Below are positions 36,307 through 49,100 of a stretch of 64,000 bases of DNA, piece by piece (position 1 is the stretch's first letter; each line of letters begins with the position of its first letter). Under the pieces are notes generated by a model that saw nothing but the letters and a program-made list of their open reading frames with translations, made no database searches and had not been told where the DNA came from. The translations under genes and the position numbers were made by a program. Origin of the DNA: Paramecium pentaurelia (taxonomy: Eukaryota > Ciliophora > Oligohymenophorea > Peniculida > Parameciidae); assembly GCA_905183005.1 (NCBI GenBank), contig CAJJDO010000006.1, positions 729,781 to 793,780 on the forward strand, given 5' to 3'.

Positions 36307-36552
36307 TAATTTACTCTACAAATTTGATTTAGGAATTGAAGTAAGTTTTTCACATTATTCATAGCAATATTCTTTTACTGAATCTATCACTTTTTTATAT
36401 GATTAATATTTTATGAATTTGTTGAATATCTAAGAATAAATTTTCAAAAGATGAGAACCTCTACTTATAGATTTAAAACAAATTTCTTCTATTATCTTTA
36501 GCTCTAAGAATTTATGAGTAATCAAGTTATTAAAATAGAGTTGTTTAGACAT
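36307..36552 (-). pseudogene. Truncated duplicate of the 157-residue gene
   Basis: The first 82 codons of the gene at 34996-35469 repeated without change and cut at the N. Artefactual copy. Confidence 0.75.
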
Positions 36553-37388
36553 AAAATTACTAATGATTTATTAAATGGTGAATTTTTCATATCAGTAAAA
36601 GCATATACTATATTATAACATTATGCTTTATATTTAACTAATAAAAAAATTAAAGCATATTTTAAGCTTATGCCTTTCATATTTTTAATTATTTTTAATA
36701 ATGTATTCCTTCAAAAAAATATCATTTCTTTTATTCATTATTTAAAAATTTATATGATTATTCTACTTTTCTTCATAATATAATTTATTTTAATTAGTGT
36801 TATAATATTATGATGAAAGCATTTGTTTATATATATATAAGTTCATATATTCTTATATATTAATATTAAAAATTATATATTAATTTATAAATCATTATCA
36901 ATAAGCTCATTTATTTTTTAAAAAATTTAAAATATAATCCCAAATTGCTAATTAGTGATCCTCTCCTTATTTAAAACTTTCATAACATTCTTTTAAATAT
37001 ATTTCTCTTAAATTTTCATCTTAAAAATCCTTAAAAAAAAATATCAAGATAATTGGATTAAACTCTGGATGAAATTATAATCCTAATAAATGATTATTTT
37101 TAAAAGCATAATTCTAACAATGTTTTGCACTCATTAATAACTCAGTATTTTTTGGTAACTCAAAAACATAATCTCCATGAATTTAATATACATTTAGATT
37201 CTTTATTTAATATTCTCCAAAATTTAAACCTGTGAGTAACGCTAACCTCCCAACTTACATATGAGGTACAAAAGTCATTTTTTTTGCTTCTCCTCCTAAA
37301 CAATGGGCCATAATTTAATGACCAAAACATATTCCCAAGATTTTTATTTAACGTTAATCAGCTTCTCTTAAAAAATTAAACAATGGCT
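36307..37388 (+). repeat. 1082-bp direct repeat, right copy
   Basis: Second copy of 35224-36305. It continues into the unique 5' part of the amidotransferase gene, while the left copy continues into the unique 3' part of the small gene, exactly as expected if one real locus was split across two overlapping contigs. Confidence 0.85.
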
Positions 37389-37993
37389 CCTTCCAATTCT
37401 CTGACATGTCATATGCTGCACTTGTTGAACCTGTGATGATAATGCCATCTAAGTTCTCTAATTTAGGATATTAATTTTCTATTGCCTAAAATTATAACAA
37501 TATATACTAAATAAACTTCCCAGTCTTCATTATCTTCTTTGTATATTCCTAAATGTAATGCCTCCATGATATTAACATATTTACGATAATATTACGGCTC
37601 TGTAATTATTAAAGCAAACCTTTTTCTCTACTTCTATTATTTTTCTTTTTCTTATAATATATGTGGTACAATATCAGATTTAAATCCTTAATCAATAGTA
37701 AATTCAATTAAAATAATTTTTTCATCTTTGGTTGATTTTATTATTTCACCTTAAGTAACAACTTTAAGTAACTCTTTATATTGATTCTTATACAATATTT
37801 CTACATATTATTCAAGATTTTAAATTTAGATTGAATATGTCATTTAATACAATAGTCTAGCAGCAGCGAAAAAATCATTAGGATCAAATTCAGGATGGTA
37901 GCTAATGTTAAAGAAATCTAATTCTTTGGAGTTATAAATAAAATATTCTCCTGATCTAATAATGAGGGTCACTTATTTCTTTTTATTCATCAT
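36907..37993 (-). CDS. Class I glutamine amidotransferase-like protein
   Basis: 354-residue protein. The C-terminal ~200 residues are a class I GATase: DGIIITGSTSAAYD (oxyanion strand), nucleophile Cys in ILGICFGHQIMAH, and the His/Glu of the triad in LGLQFHPEFNP. All three catalytic residues are present; it most resembles stand-alone GMP-synthase-like amidotransferases, substrate unknown. The N-terminal ~130 residues are odd: they include ISYHPEFDPNDFF, which looks like the C-terminal HPE segment of another GATase domain, so a remnant of an upstream duplicated domain is possible. One 22-nt intron, 37486-37507. The ATG is doubled; 37993 is taken. Confidence 0.85.
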
Positions 37994-38044
37994 TATCACT
38001 TGAAATAATTAAAAAAAATTAAAATTTCAAATAATTTATAATTT

Positions 38045-38253
38045 ATGGAACAGAAATACACTGCAAGCTAATATTAGAAACGTATTTTAATCTTTATGTT
38101 TCAGGCAAGAAAATTACATCATTTCTTTCAAAATAAGAAGTTAATATGATGTAAGTTTGTTTCTAAACTTCGAAACCAGGAAAAGTGATATTCTTTATTT
38201 TTAATTATAATTTCTTTCTATAGCAATAAATAATAATAATCAATATAACTTGA
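38045..38253 (+). CDS. Possible tiny gene
   Basis: A 61-codon candidate: MEQKYTASQYQKR, a 23-nt intron at 38082-38104 (GTA...CAG), then KKITSFLSKQEVNMMQ and a hydrophobic C-terminus. The spliced length is in frame. The 3' splice CAG is rare here and the tail is low-complexity, so this is tentative. If wrong, 37994-38475 is simply a 480-bp intergenic region between two minus-strand genes. Confidence 0.35.
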
Positions 38254-38475
38254 ATTAATAGATCAAATTATACAATAATATTTTATGAAAAGAGTTATAA
38301 TTATTAATTATATTTTCTTTATTAAGGTTAAAAATCTTGATCATTTTTAACAAGTATAAAAATATGATTGAAATATTGGGCTTTTTCTAATAATTTTCAT
38401 TCCATTAAATTTTCTATTATTTTTAATAGTTTTGGATAAAAAAATATCAAAGAAATAAATTATATATATGAATTT

Positions 38476-41400
38476 TCAAATAAAATATAATATCAATATG
38501 GAATTAGCTACTGCAATTATTAATTCATATATCGTCGATATATTAATATTAACGCTTAAATCAGGAGAGTTATAAGATCCCACTTGGCAAACATTATTTG
38601 CTAAATCATAGTAACATTCATCTTATCTAATGTTACAATCTTCTTAAGAAATAATTAAATTGCAATGTAATTGGCAACTATTGTAAAAGGAACTCCATGA
38701 ACATCTTGTTATTTCATTACAACTTTCTGTCGTAGAAAAGGATGAGCAGGATATTGAAATGCAGCTATCTTTTCCCCATTGACAAATATTTTTTGCTTAG
38801 GAACATGTACATGGATCTTGAATAAATTCACAAGGTAAACATTAAGAATCTTTCAATAAGCAAGTAAAATTATTGAACTAATTTCCATTACAAAGATTAG
38901 AAGATCCATATAATGCACAAACTTAAGATGTACATATCAATTCATCCTGATAAATATTCTATTATTGAATTAAACATTTTTATGTATTATATAGTTGAAT
39001 TTGAATACATTAAGATGAGCTTAATTATTAACAACTAATATTATCTACACATTGATCCCCTGACTTTACACATTTATTTCCTAATAAAGTACAATTAGTC
39101 AAATCTGAACATTTGATTGCTTCACAAATATTAGATTTCTTACAAAATTTACTAGAGCAATCTGATAATTGACAATAAAGTTCATAGTTTCTTTCATTCA
39201 AACATCTAGAATTAATTCCTATGCATTTCTCTCCAGATTCAAACGTAATTGAACTACATATTGAATGATCAACATTAACAATATCTTCACATTTACTTGC
39301 ACTTTAACAAACACCATTATTTAAAAAGCAAACCATATTTAGTCTAGAATTTTTACACTCAATTTAACCTAAATCTTCACAACGTACTCTTCTGCAAGAA
39401 TTATATTTATTATCAAACATGCATAATTATTATTCAGCACATTTAATTTAATCCTTATTTCCACAAATGCTCTATGTTGCAACTATATTACATTAACATT
39501 TCATAAAATCTGAATTAAAAATACATGAGGAATTTAATAAACAAGCAGATTTTGAGAGTCCAGGAATTTAGCATACTTGTGAATTAGTTACTGTCTTGCA
39601 TTTTTTATTTAGAATATCATAGGAACAGGAATCTTCTAATGATGCACATCCTAATTCATTCACATTTCTAGCCTATTCACAAGTATAATTAGAAGGTAAT
39701 ATTTTACATTAGCCTTCAACAAAAATACAAGGTTCTCTTATAATTGATGTACATGCCTGTTTACTTAATCCTGGTGAATCACAAAATAAAGAATTAACAT
39801 TGAATTCAGATGTACATTTTTTTAATTCTTGATTATAAATACAAGATGTTTTTACAAGTTGGCAAGTTGCTTAAGTGACTTCAAAAACTTAATCACATAA
39901 AAAATTATCAGTTAAATGACATCCATTATCCCAATATGCTGCTTAGATGAGAGACAAACAAGCTGTTTTTGATAAAGTTTCAAGATCAGTAATAGTCCCA
40001 TTAAAATCCTTACATGCTAAGGAATCTGAATCATAAATACAAGACTTAGTAGGAATCATTTAACAAGTTTTTTTATTAACCAATTGATAATCTGAACAAG
40101 TTTTAACATCTTCAAATGTAACATTCTTGCACTAATTTATAGTTTCATCATAGGTGCATGATATATCAGATATATTTATACAAGTAACTTTAGATATGTA
40201 TTGAGTTGTACATTCAGTTACTTACTAATCTAGAATAGGTTTTGGCTAAAAAATATAATCCTATTTAAAAATGCATTTTCTTTATCTCCATAAGCAGTCT
40301 TTCTCTTAACAAGCTAAGAGGTTTAATTTTGAACTACATGAAACTGTTTCTCCTTCAATAGATTTGCAAGTTGTATTCCAATAACATTTCAATTATGTCA
40401 TTGTGACACAATCAAACTCTGTCAAGTTTTCAGAACAATCTAATTAAATTGGTACTAAAGTTGCTTCAACCTTATAATTAGGATTAAGTTCATAAAAAAT
40501 ATCTGATAAATTTGAAGTGCAAACATAATCTCTATATTCACAACTGCTAGAAGCATAATATTGACAAACTTTTCTATTTATTTATAAATTAATCGTTTCA
40601 CAGTTGATACTTGTTTATGTAGAATAATAATTTTAGCATCCTGATGTATTATCCCAATAACAAAAGAAATCAGAATCTAGACATGCTATTCTATTATATA
40701 TCTACACACAGGAAAGTGGTTTAGTTGGAGTACAACTAGTTAAACCACAAGGATACTCAAAATTATAACAATCAGTATTCTCAGTTGATTTTTTATAACA
40801 ACTTGAATCCTTAAAAACGCACACAGTTCCTTGCCAAAAACAATGAAATGGAGAAGCTTTGCAATTTTGTTCATTTTATAATTTAGAACATTCTTTCCTT
40901 GAATCATATGTTGTTAAGATTGAACATTAGTTATTGCTGAATTAACATATTTGTTCTGTTACATTCTAACAGCTATATTTATTAAATCCCTATTTACAAA
41001 TCTTAGGAGTATTTCCAAAACTCTTGCAAGTATCAGTAAATTCACAAAATTAATTTGGTACATTCATACATTAATTATAATTAATAGCATCAGAACATTA
41101 ATTTAATGGTTTAATAGAACATGTTTTAGTTGTATCATTCCATTAACATAAATTATCATTAATAGCCAAACAAGTATTTTTATTTACTTCAGAATTACAA
41201 TTCAAATTATCTAATTAAGAATTTTAACATTGATTATTTTACCATTTACAATATCCTGTTGTTTATTCTAAACAAGCTTTTTTATTTAATCCCATATTTT
41301 CACAAATTTCAATTGTATAACTAAATGTAATACATCCTGTATTTGATGAATTAGCCATACAAGCATTTGCATTACTTCCCTTACTACATAAACTTAATGA

Positions 41401-44400
41401 ATATAAAACTGAAGGATTTGCTGGAATTGATGCTGGAACATAACAACTAGTTTGAGTTGATTATGAACAAGTACGTGTTGAAACGTTCCATTCGCAAACA
41501 AGATTTGAATTTTCAATATTAATACAAGCATATTTATTTAATAAACTACAATCATTTAAATTTGTAAGATCTATTAATTATTAACATTGATTATCTATCC
41601 ATCCACAATTTATAGTTAAGATATCACTTGTTATTTCAATGCAACTTTATTTATTTAAATATTGACATCCTTAAATATTTACATAGTTTGCCACAGTTAG
41701 TGATCCACATTAATAATTATAAATATCATAATAATAAGCATTTCCTGTTAATTAAGTACATCCATATAGATTTAAATTTGCATTAAAAACACTTGAAGAA
41801 GTACAAGTAGTAGTTGGATCATTAGGATTTCCTAATAAACAAGAAACATTAGCTCTAATAGCACATTCAATATTAGTAGTAAAATCAGAACAATTATTAA
41901 TTTCTTTTAATATTTTACATTTAGAGGTTGATTATTAATACATACATTTTTAATTATCTTAATTGCTTATTTTAGTACATCCAGAATAATTGATTGTATA
42001 AGATTAAACATCTTAACAAATTTAAGTTGTAACATCTTAACAATTAGTACCATCCCAATAACAAGCTAATGAATCTGAAATATCTTATAAACATAATTAA
42101 TTAGATAATCCAGAACAACTTAAACTTTATGTTTTATCAATACAAAAATATCCAAATTAAAAATCACAATTTTCATATTTTTAACACATCATTTTACTAT
42201 ATTACATTAAATGTGGACATTAACTTGGATTATTACTTGTATTTTAACATCCTAAATTTTAATTATAACTACATATTACTTACCATTAATTTAAACAATC
42301 AAATTAATTTAAAAATACATTACAATTTTTTGTATAATCTATTTTATCATTTTAAATTTGACTGAGCAAACTAAAATCTTTGCATTTATTATTAATATAT
42401 TGACAATATGGAAATTATCTACAAAAATTATAATTTGTCCAATCGTATTTATCACATTTAACTTATAAATTTTATGTATAACATTATCCTTTATCATAAA
42501 CACAGTTATAATACAAATTATTAATACAATCTTCTTTTGAATACTCAAATTCACATTTATTCTTTGAAATAGTTTTGCAAACACCATTAATAAAGGAGCA
42601 ATTTTATAAAGATTTCTCACAAACTGATCTTCCAATTCCAGGGGTTTCACATTTTAAATTTATAGTAGTTGCCATTTACTTACAACCATTTAATATGCCA
42701 TAACAATTCTAAATGCTTGAACATAGAAACCATGAAGTATTTGTTATAGAAGCAGGACATAAGGATGAAGTACTATTTGGAATACATATATTTGTAAAAT
42801 AACCGCATAACATATTCATATTTAAGCAAGCCTGCTTATTAAGTTATTTACATGAAGATACTTAACTGAGATCAGAAGTACATTTACCATTTATAAAAGC
42901 ACATTAACCATAAGTTGCTTCAAAACAAATTTTTATATTAATTCCTGGCTCATCACAACTATAATAATTAGAATTTGATGGCACCTCACAATTATTCTGT
43001 GCACTATTAATTTTACATCTAACTTCAGTTGAGTAAGTGTTGTCGCTGTAAAGCGAATTAGCACAGTATTAAGTTGGATTGTATGTTGAGATATTTGTTG
43101 GAAATGAGCAAATAAGCTTTGGTTCAATTACCATCAAACAAAAATTTGAATTAACCTAGCAGATACTATTTTTAACTTTTTAACAAGTGTTTTTATTTGC
43201 GTAATCACAACTTATTTTTTTTAAATGATGATTCCAATAACGACTTTTTGATGAGTCTGAAGGCTCGCTCTTGCATTATTAATCAACAAATATACAATTT
43301 CCACTTGTAAGCTAAGAACAAGTTTATTGATTTAATAATAAATTAGCATTTCCACAGTCTGCTATAGTTGTAGAAGAGGCAATAGAAGCACATATCCTAT
43401 CTGGAAATTTATAAGCACAATAATATTCATCTAATGATTATCTTGGAACAGGGGATATAATACTAATACAACCTGCCTAACTAATTGATGTATTAGCCAT
43501 ACAATTATAACGTTAAGTGGATTTAAAATAAACACATTTTTCTCCATCCCATGAACACCTTTCATTAGGTTTTGTAATTTATTAACATGCCTTTTTACTA
43601 AGATAAAAACCTTCACAAGTCAAAGATTCATAATTAGATGATGTTAATATTTAGCAGGAATCTCCAGCAAAATAACAAGCTTCTGTGCTAAACTAACATG
43701 TATATTTATTAAAATAGGATTCACAAGTAGTTGGGGCAACTGCTACTAAAATACATTTGTTTTAAAAAAATTAACATTTTTCAGTAGATTATAATACACA
43801 AACTTTTTAAGATACATTATTGTATGAAGTGCAATATTGATTAAATGATGTCACTTATTAACAAAATCCATTACTCCATTTACATGGTTAATCAGATAAA
43901 CCGAGACAAATTTCTTTTTTTATTCCTTGGTCATCACATGTTAAATTAGTGGATTATGATTGACAACTCTTTGTTTGAAAATTGTATTTACAATTCATAA
44001 AAGTTGCACATGCAGGAGCTGAAACATTGATTAAAGCATCACAATTATTTTGAGGTACTTAAACCTTGCAAACTTCATATAATACATCCCACTGGCATTT
44101 TGGAGTTGTTAAACATAATTCCTAGTTAAAAGAACTGCTATCTTCAGTTTCACAAGTTTTATCTGTTTAATATTATTCACAAATTAAATTTGTATATTTT
44201 CTCTTACCTGCTGAATACATGCATAATTATCTATTTACAATCATTGATTTTGGAAGGGATTAAAATAATTTTAATTTTGGATCTGATAACACGTTTATGC
44301 ATTTACCTTCATCATCAAGCCATATGCATTCTTAACCCATTTTTTATATAGATCCGCATGAGAATTTTGAAATTACAGCCTCACAATTCAAAATATTTAG

Positions 44401-45824
44401 TTAATAGTCTTAAAGTTCTCTACAGTATTTTTATGTTTCATCCCAAGAACATAAAAGTCTCATATTAACACAATAATATTTATTTATGCCTGGTTATTTA
44501 CATCCTAATTTTGGAACACATCCAATAAAGTTATTTGATTCTTGAGTCCAATTACAATTATCAATATTACAAAGACTTTCTTGATTTGTGATACACTCTT
44601 AACTACAAACAGGAGGAGTTAATAAAGTATTCAAATAACATCCTTAATCTTGAGATAAACCCTTACATTTTCTAAAAGAATCTGAGGATTCTGAAATACA
44701 AGAGCTCTTTTAGTTATTTATACCTTCAAGACAAGTAAATTCTTTTTCTTGTCCATCAGAATTTAATGGTTATGGAATACAATTTAAGTTAATATATGTA
44801 CATCTATTTCTATCAATATATCTACAAAGGATAGAATTTTTTGCTATAAATTGTTCATTTTGTAATTATAATTCATCAGATATCAGAAGGCATCTTTAAT
44901 GAGTAAATATACCTTTAATATATCTGCAATAAATATGATTGACCCCTACCTCTTAAATTTTTGAAGAGAATATCATTTAATAATCACTATCATCAACTAT
45001 TTCTAATGCTATACAGCCTTCTCGTTATCTGTCACTAATTTTCACTATTTTTAGATTATATTTTACAATTGCTTAATCCACTTCCAAGTGGTTGACCCAA
45101 TTCATACCATTAAAAGTAACCACCAGAGTTTACAAAGTTATTTTTTAAGTTTCCAGTTTCATATATTTTATTATCAGCCTCTACTTATAATCCTAAATCT
45201 TTTCTATAAAGACGTTCTGATTCTAAAACAAAATTTGGTTTATATTGAGTAAGTGTCCATAATAATGTATGGTGGATAATGAGATAATCTAATTAATTAC
45301 TAAGTGTACTTTCAATCCTTCCACAAATTGATGCACTATATAATTTATCTTAAAAGTCTTAGAAATTATCCATTTGAGAAACATAATCACAAGTGTATGT
45401 CTTTTCATTCCATTCACAAAGCTCTGACGTTTTTTGAATTGACATGCATCCATGCTTAGAAAGACTATCCTAACAATTAACCTAACTCAAATCCTGTATT
45501 GGTTAACACTTCGATGTAAAAATACCTAAGAGAAAAAATTTATTTTACATTTGGCTAATTCTCCTGAAGCATAAGCTAACTATTTATTACATGCTTTCTT
45601 GTTCAGCAAGTCAGAACAACCAAGTTCTAGATTTTTTGTATAATAACAAGCATCATAGTCCCAAATACCTATTAATAATATTGAGGATTTATACATTAGT
45701 CATCTATACTTCTAATACAATCATTATAAGTTCTATATTCTATGCATTTGTCAGCACAATGTACTTGTAATAAAGAAAATAGTATTAGGAAAGCTATTAT
45801 AATAAACCTATATGAATAAGTCAT
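38476..45824 (-). CDS. Giant cysteine-rich surface-antigen-like protein 1
   Basis: 2425-residue predicted GPI-anchored surface protein. Signal peptide (MTYSYRFIIIAFLILFSLLQ); first ~300 residues a less repetitive domain with the motif SGGYFQWYELG; then about 2,000 residues of degenerate cysteine-rich periods of roughly 60-80 residues with recurring C-x-W, KxxC and NxxC patterns; finally a C-terminal hydrophobic tail (ELIIAVANSILILYFI) typical of a GPI signal. Length, periodic cysteines and ends match Paramecium surface (immobilisation-type) antigens, although classical ones lack the three introns here (45669-45694, 45526-45548, 45045-45066), so it may be a related surface family. Tandem with a close paralogue; a ~1.3-kb tract inside is nearly identical to it. 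Confidence 0.72.
41033..42329. repeat. Near-identical tract shared by the two surface proteins (copy 1)
   Basis: About 1297 bp matching 48721-50017 at a constant offset of 7688 with only scattered substitutions (for example near 41475 and 41590), while sequence on both sides diverges abruptly. Suggests recent gene conversion or unequal exchange. Confidence 0.85.
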
Positions 45825-46175
45825 AAAAGAATTTAAATAATGTTAAAGTTGAAATTGGGAATGAAAAAATATAAAGTGACTTTAATTTTAACTAAATACA
45901 GTATATATATGATATAATATTTAAAAAAAATTAATTGACATCCGTTTTTAATTTCTATGTTCTCATCTATGAGTGTCATCCTTTAAGAAAAAAAATTAAA
46001 AATTAAAGTATTATTTTATTTTGTTAGAGTCAACGGGAATTTAAGAATTACAATCTACCAGGCTAAATTATTTATATAATAGACAAAACTAAACGCTTTT
46101 TGAGGATATTAAATTTATCAAAACAATAGTGATTCATGTTTATTAAAATAGCCTAATTTAATAAATTCAGATTAA
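45825..46175. other. Spacer between the two surface-protein genes
   Basis: About 350 bp, AT-rich, holding the promoter of surface protein 1 and the 3' end of surface protein 2. No gene seen. Confidence 0.5.
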
Positions 46176-49100
46176 TCAAAATACAACAGCAAAGAATATT
46201 GGAATCAACAACAAGAAATTTGAATGCATTGTAGATATTTCGATAGCTATGCTTAGATTTGGAGAGGTATAAACACCTGTTTTGCATAAATTAATTGCCT
46301 CATCATAATAGCATTCATCAGTTCTGGAATTGCACTCCTCTGCATTTATAATTTTACTACAATGAATTAAACATTAATTTTAATTAGGACTCCATAGACA
46401 TCTATTTATAGCATTACATGATTCTTATTTTTTCAATTCTTTACATTAAAATGAACGACAAGTATTTTATTCCCATACACATATTTCAATTTTTCCATCA
46501 CATTAACAAGCATCTTTTATTTATTCACAAGGCAAACATTTTTGGTCAACCAATGCACAAGTGTAACCCCCATATTAATTCCCATCACATAATTCTGAAA
46601 TTCCATAAAGAGCACATACTTAGGATGTGCATAAAACATCATCTAAATAAATATTATATTTCTAAAGATAACATTTGGCTGATGTACGAACAGTTAATCC
46701 ATCACAAATTCCAGAATCTAAAAATTAACAACTTTAATTTTCTATACAAGTTCCATTTGATAAAGTCTAGCATTAATTACCTAATTAATAGCAATTATTT
46801 AATTATGAACATTTTTTAACTTAACAATAATTCTCTTAATTGAAACTACAAAAATTATTTTGACAATCAGAATTTTAACAAAATTCTATATAATTGTTGT
46901 ATGTGAAGCATCTATTATTTGTTCCTATACAAGGTACTCCATCAAAAATAATATTTTCACATTAAGAACTACTTAAATTAAAGATATCTTCGCATTTTCC
47001 TGCTGATTAACAAGAATATCCAGTAAAATAGCATATCTTATCATTTAATTAACCAAAACATTCAGATTTATTTAAATCTTCACAATACTTTCTTCTACAA
47101 ATTTTTTAATTGGTGTCAAAAAAACATTTTATATTTGATTAACAATTATCATATGAAAGATTGCTACAAATTTAAGGAGAAGCAACAATTTAACACTCAC
47201 ATTTTATTAAATCATTATTAAATAAACAGGATGGATTAAAAAAACAAGCTTTTTTTGAAAGCCCTAAAGTTGAACATTTTTAGCTAGCTGATACTAATTA
47301 ACACTTTTTTGCAAATTAATCATAAGAGCATGCTTAAGTAAGTGATGCACAAGCCATTTCATTTACCAAAATTGCTTAATCACAAGTGTATGATGTTGGT
47401 ATCCTTTAACATTTATTTGACTTAAATATGCATGGCTCCTTGATTATTTATGTACAAGTTTCACTACTTACCCCTGGTGTATTACAAAAGACTGCATTTA
47501 TATTAAATTAAGAAATGCACATTTATTTTGATTCATCATAAATACATGATGTTTATGCTACTACACAAGCTTCTGGACTACTCTAAAATTTTTGATTGCA
47601 TTCAAAAATTGTAACAGAAATACAAAAATCATCCCAATATGCTGCAATTGGAAGTGTCAGACAAGCTTATTTTGAAAGGCCACTCAAATCAGTAACAATA
47701 CTTGGGACAGGAATACAGGATTTTTGAATGTCATTATAATCGCATGCAAATTTTGTCAATGATTAACATGTTTTTTTATTCACATTTAAATAGAAGGAAC
47801 ATGGTTAATCAAAATTAAGAACTTTCTTACAATTTTATGTATTATTGTCATATTAACAAGCTTAAGTTTCCATATTTAAGCATGTTGATTTTGAGATTAA
47901 CTTTGTTTCGCATGATGTTACATCTTTGTCCAAAAATTCATTAAAATTTTATACAGTAGAGAATTAATAGCATTATCTGTCTCTCCATTGTAAATTAAAT
48001 TTTTTACAACTATTTAAGTTTAAAGTTTGAGGATCTAAATTTTTTTCATTAGTTACTTAAATACAGAATCCATTCCAATAACATTCATAAGCAGTTGATA
48101 AAATGCAATCTTATTATGTAGCATAAAAATCACAAATTTGATCCTCCACTTAATGATTTATTTCTGTACTTGCTAGTGTTTGTTAAGGATGTTAAATAAA
48201 ATATTATTCAGTAATACGATATGAACAACTATCATCTTTGAATTCACAAAATTTAGGAGCAAACTTAATACAAACGTTCTTATTTACTTTCAACGTTTCT
48301 AAACATTGAATTTCTTATAAATGTGTGATATAAGAAGAACATCCCAAATTATCATCCCATTAACAATATAAGCTTGAGCTTAAGCATCCGAATTTATTAA
48401 AAATTTAAATGCAAGCTTAAGGTTAATAATTAACACAGGGATTCAACTTATATGGTAAATATTCAACCTTTTTTTAGGAAGAAGCATTATTACATATTGT
48501 TAATGAAATGCATTTTAAATTTTACCATTCGCAATTGTTTGATTCACAACTATTTTAAGTATCATAATTTGAACATCTTTGCCAAGAATCAATATAAAAT
48601 AGGACAGTACACTGTTAATCTTTAAATTAACATGTTACACCTTTAACACTTTTGCACGCAAATTTATTATACCCAGTTTTACAAATTGGTTAAACTAAAA
48701 CAAGCGAATTACATTTAAAATCAGTAAATTCACAAAATTAATTTGGTACATTCATACATTAATTATAATTAATAGCATCAGAACATTAATTTAATGGTTT
48801 AATAGAACATGTTTTAGTTGTATCATTCCATTAACATAAATTATCATTAATAGCCAAACAAGTATTTTTATTTATTTCAGAATTACAATTCAAATTATCT
48901 AATTAAGAATTTTAACATTGATTATTTTACCATTTACAATATCCTGTTGTTTATTCTAAACAAGCTTTTTTATTTAATCCCATATTTTCACAAATTTCAA
49001 TTGTATAACTAAATGTAATACATCCTGTATTTGATGAATTAGCCATACAAGCATTTGCATTACTTCCCTTACTACATAAACTTAATGAATATAAAACTGA

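Noticed and set aside
35824..36552. Second amidotransferase and second 157-residue gene
   Set aside because: Identity with the neighbouring copy and the N at the join point to an assembly overlap rather than real paralogues.
42129..42650. Short ORFs on both strands over the surface-protein gene
   Set aside because: They are shadows of the cysteine-rich gene in other frames, and the same ORF recurs at 49817 because of the shared tract.
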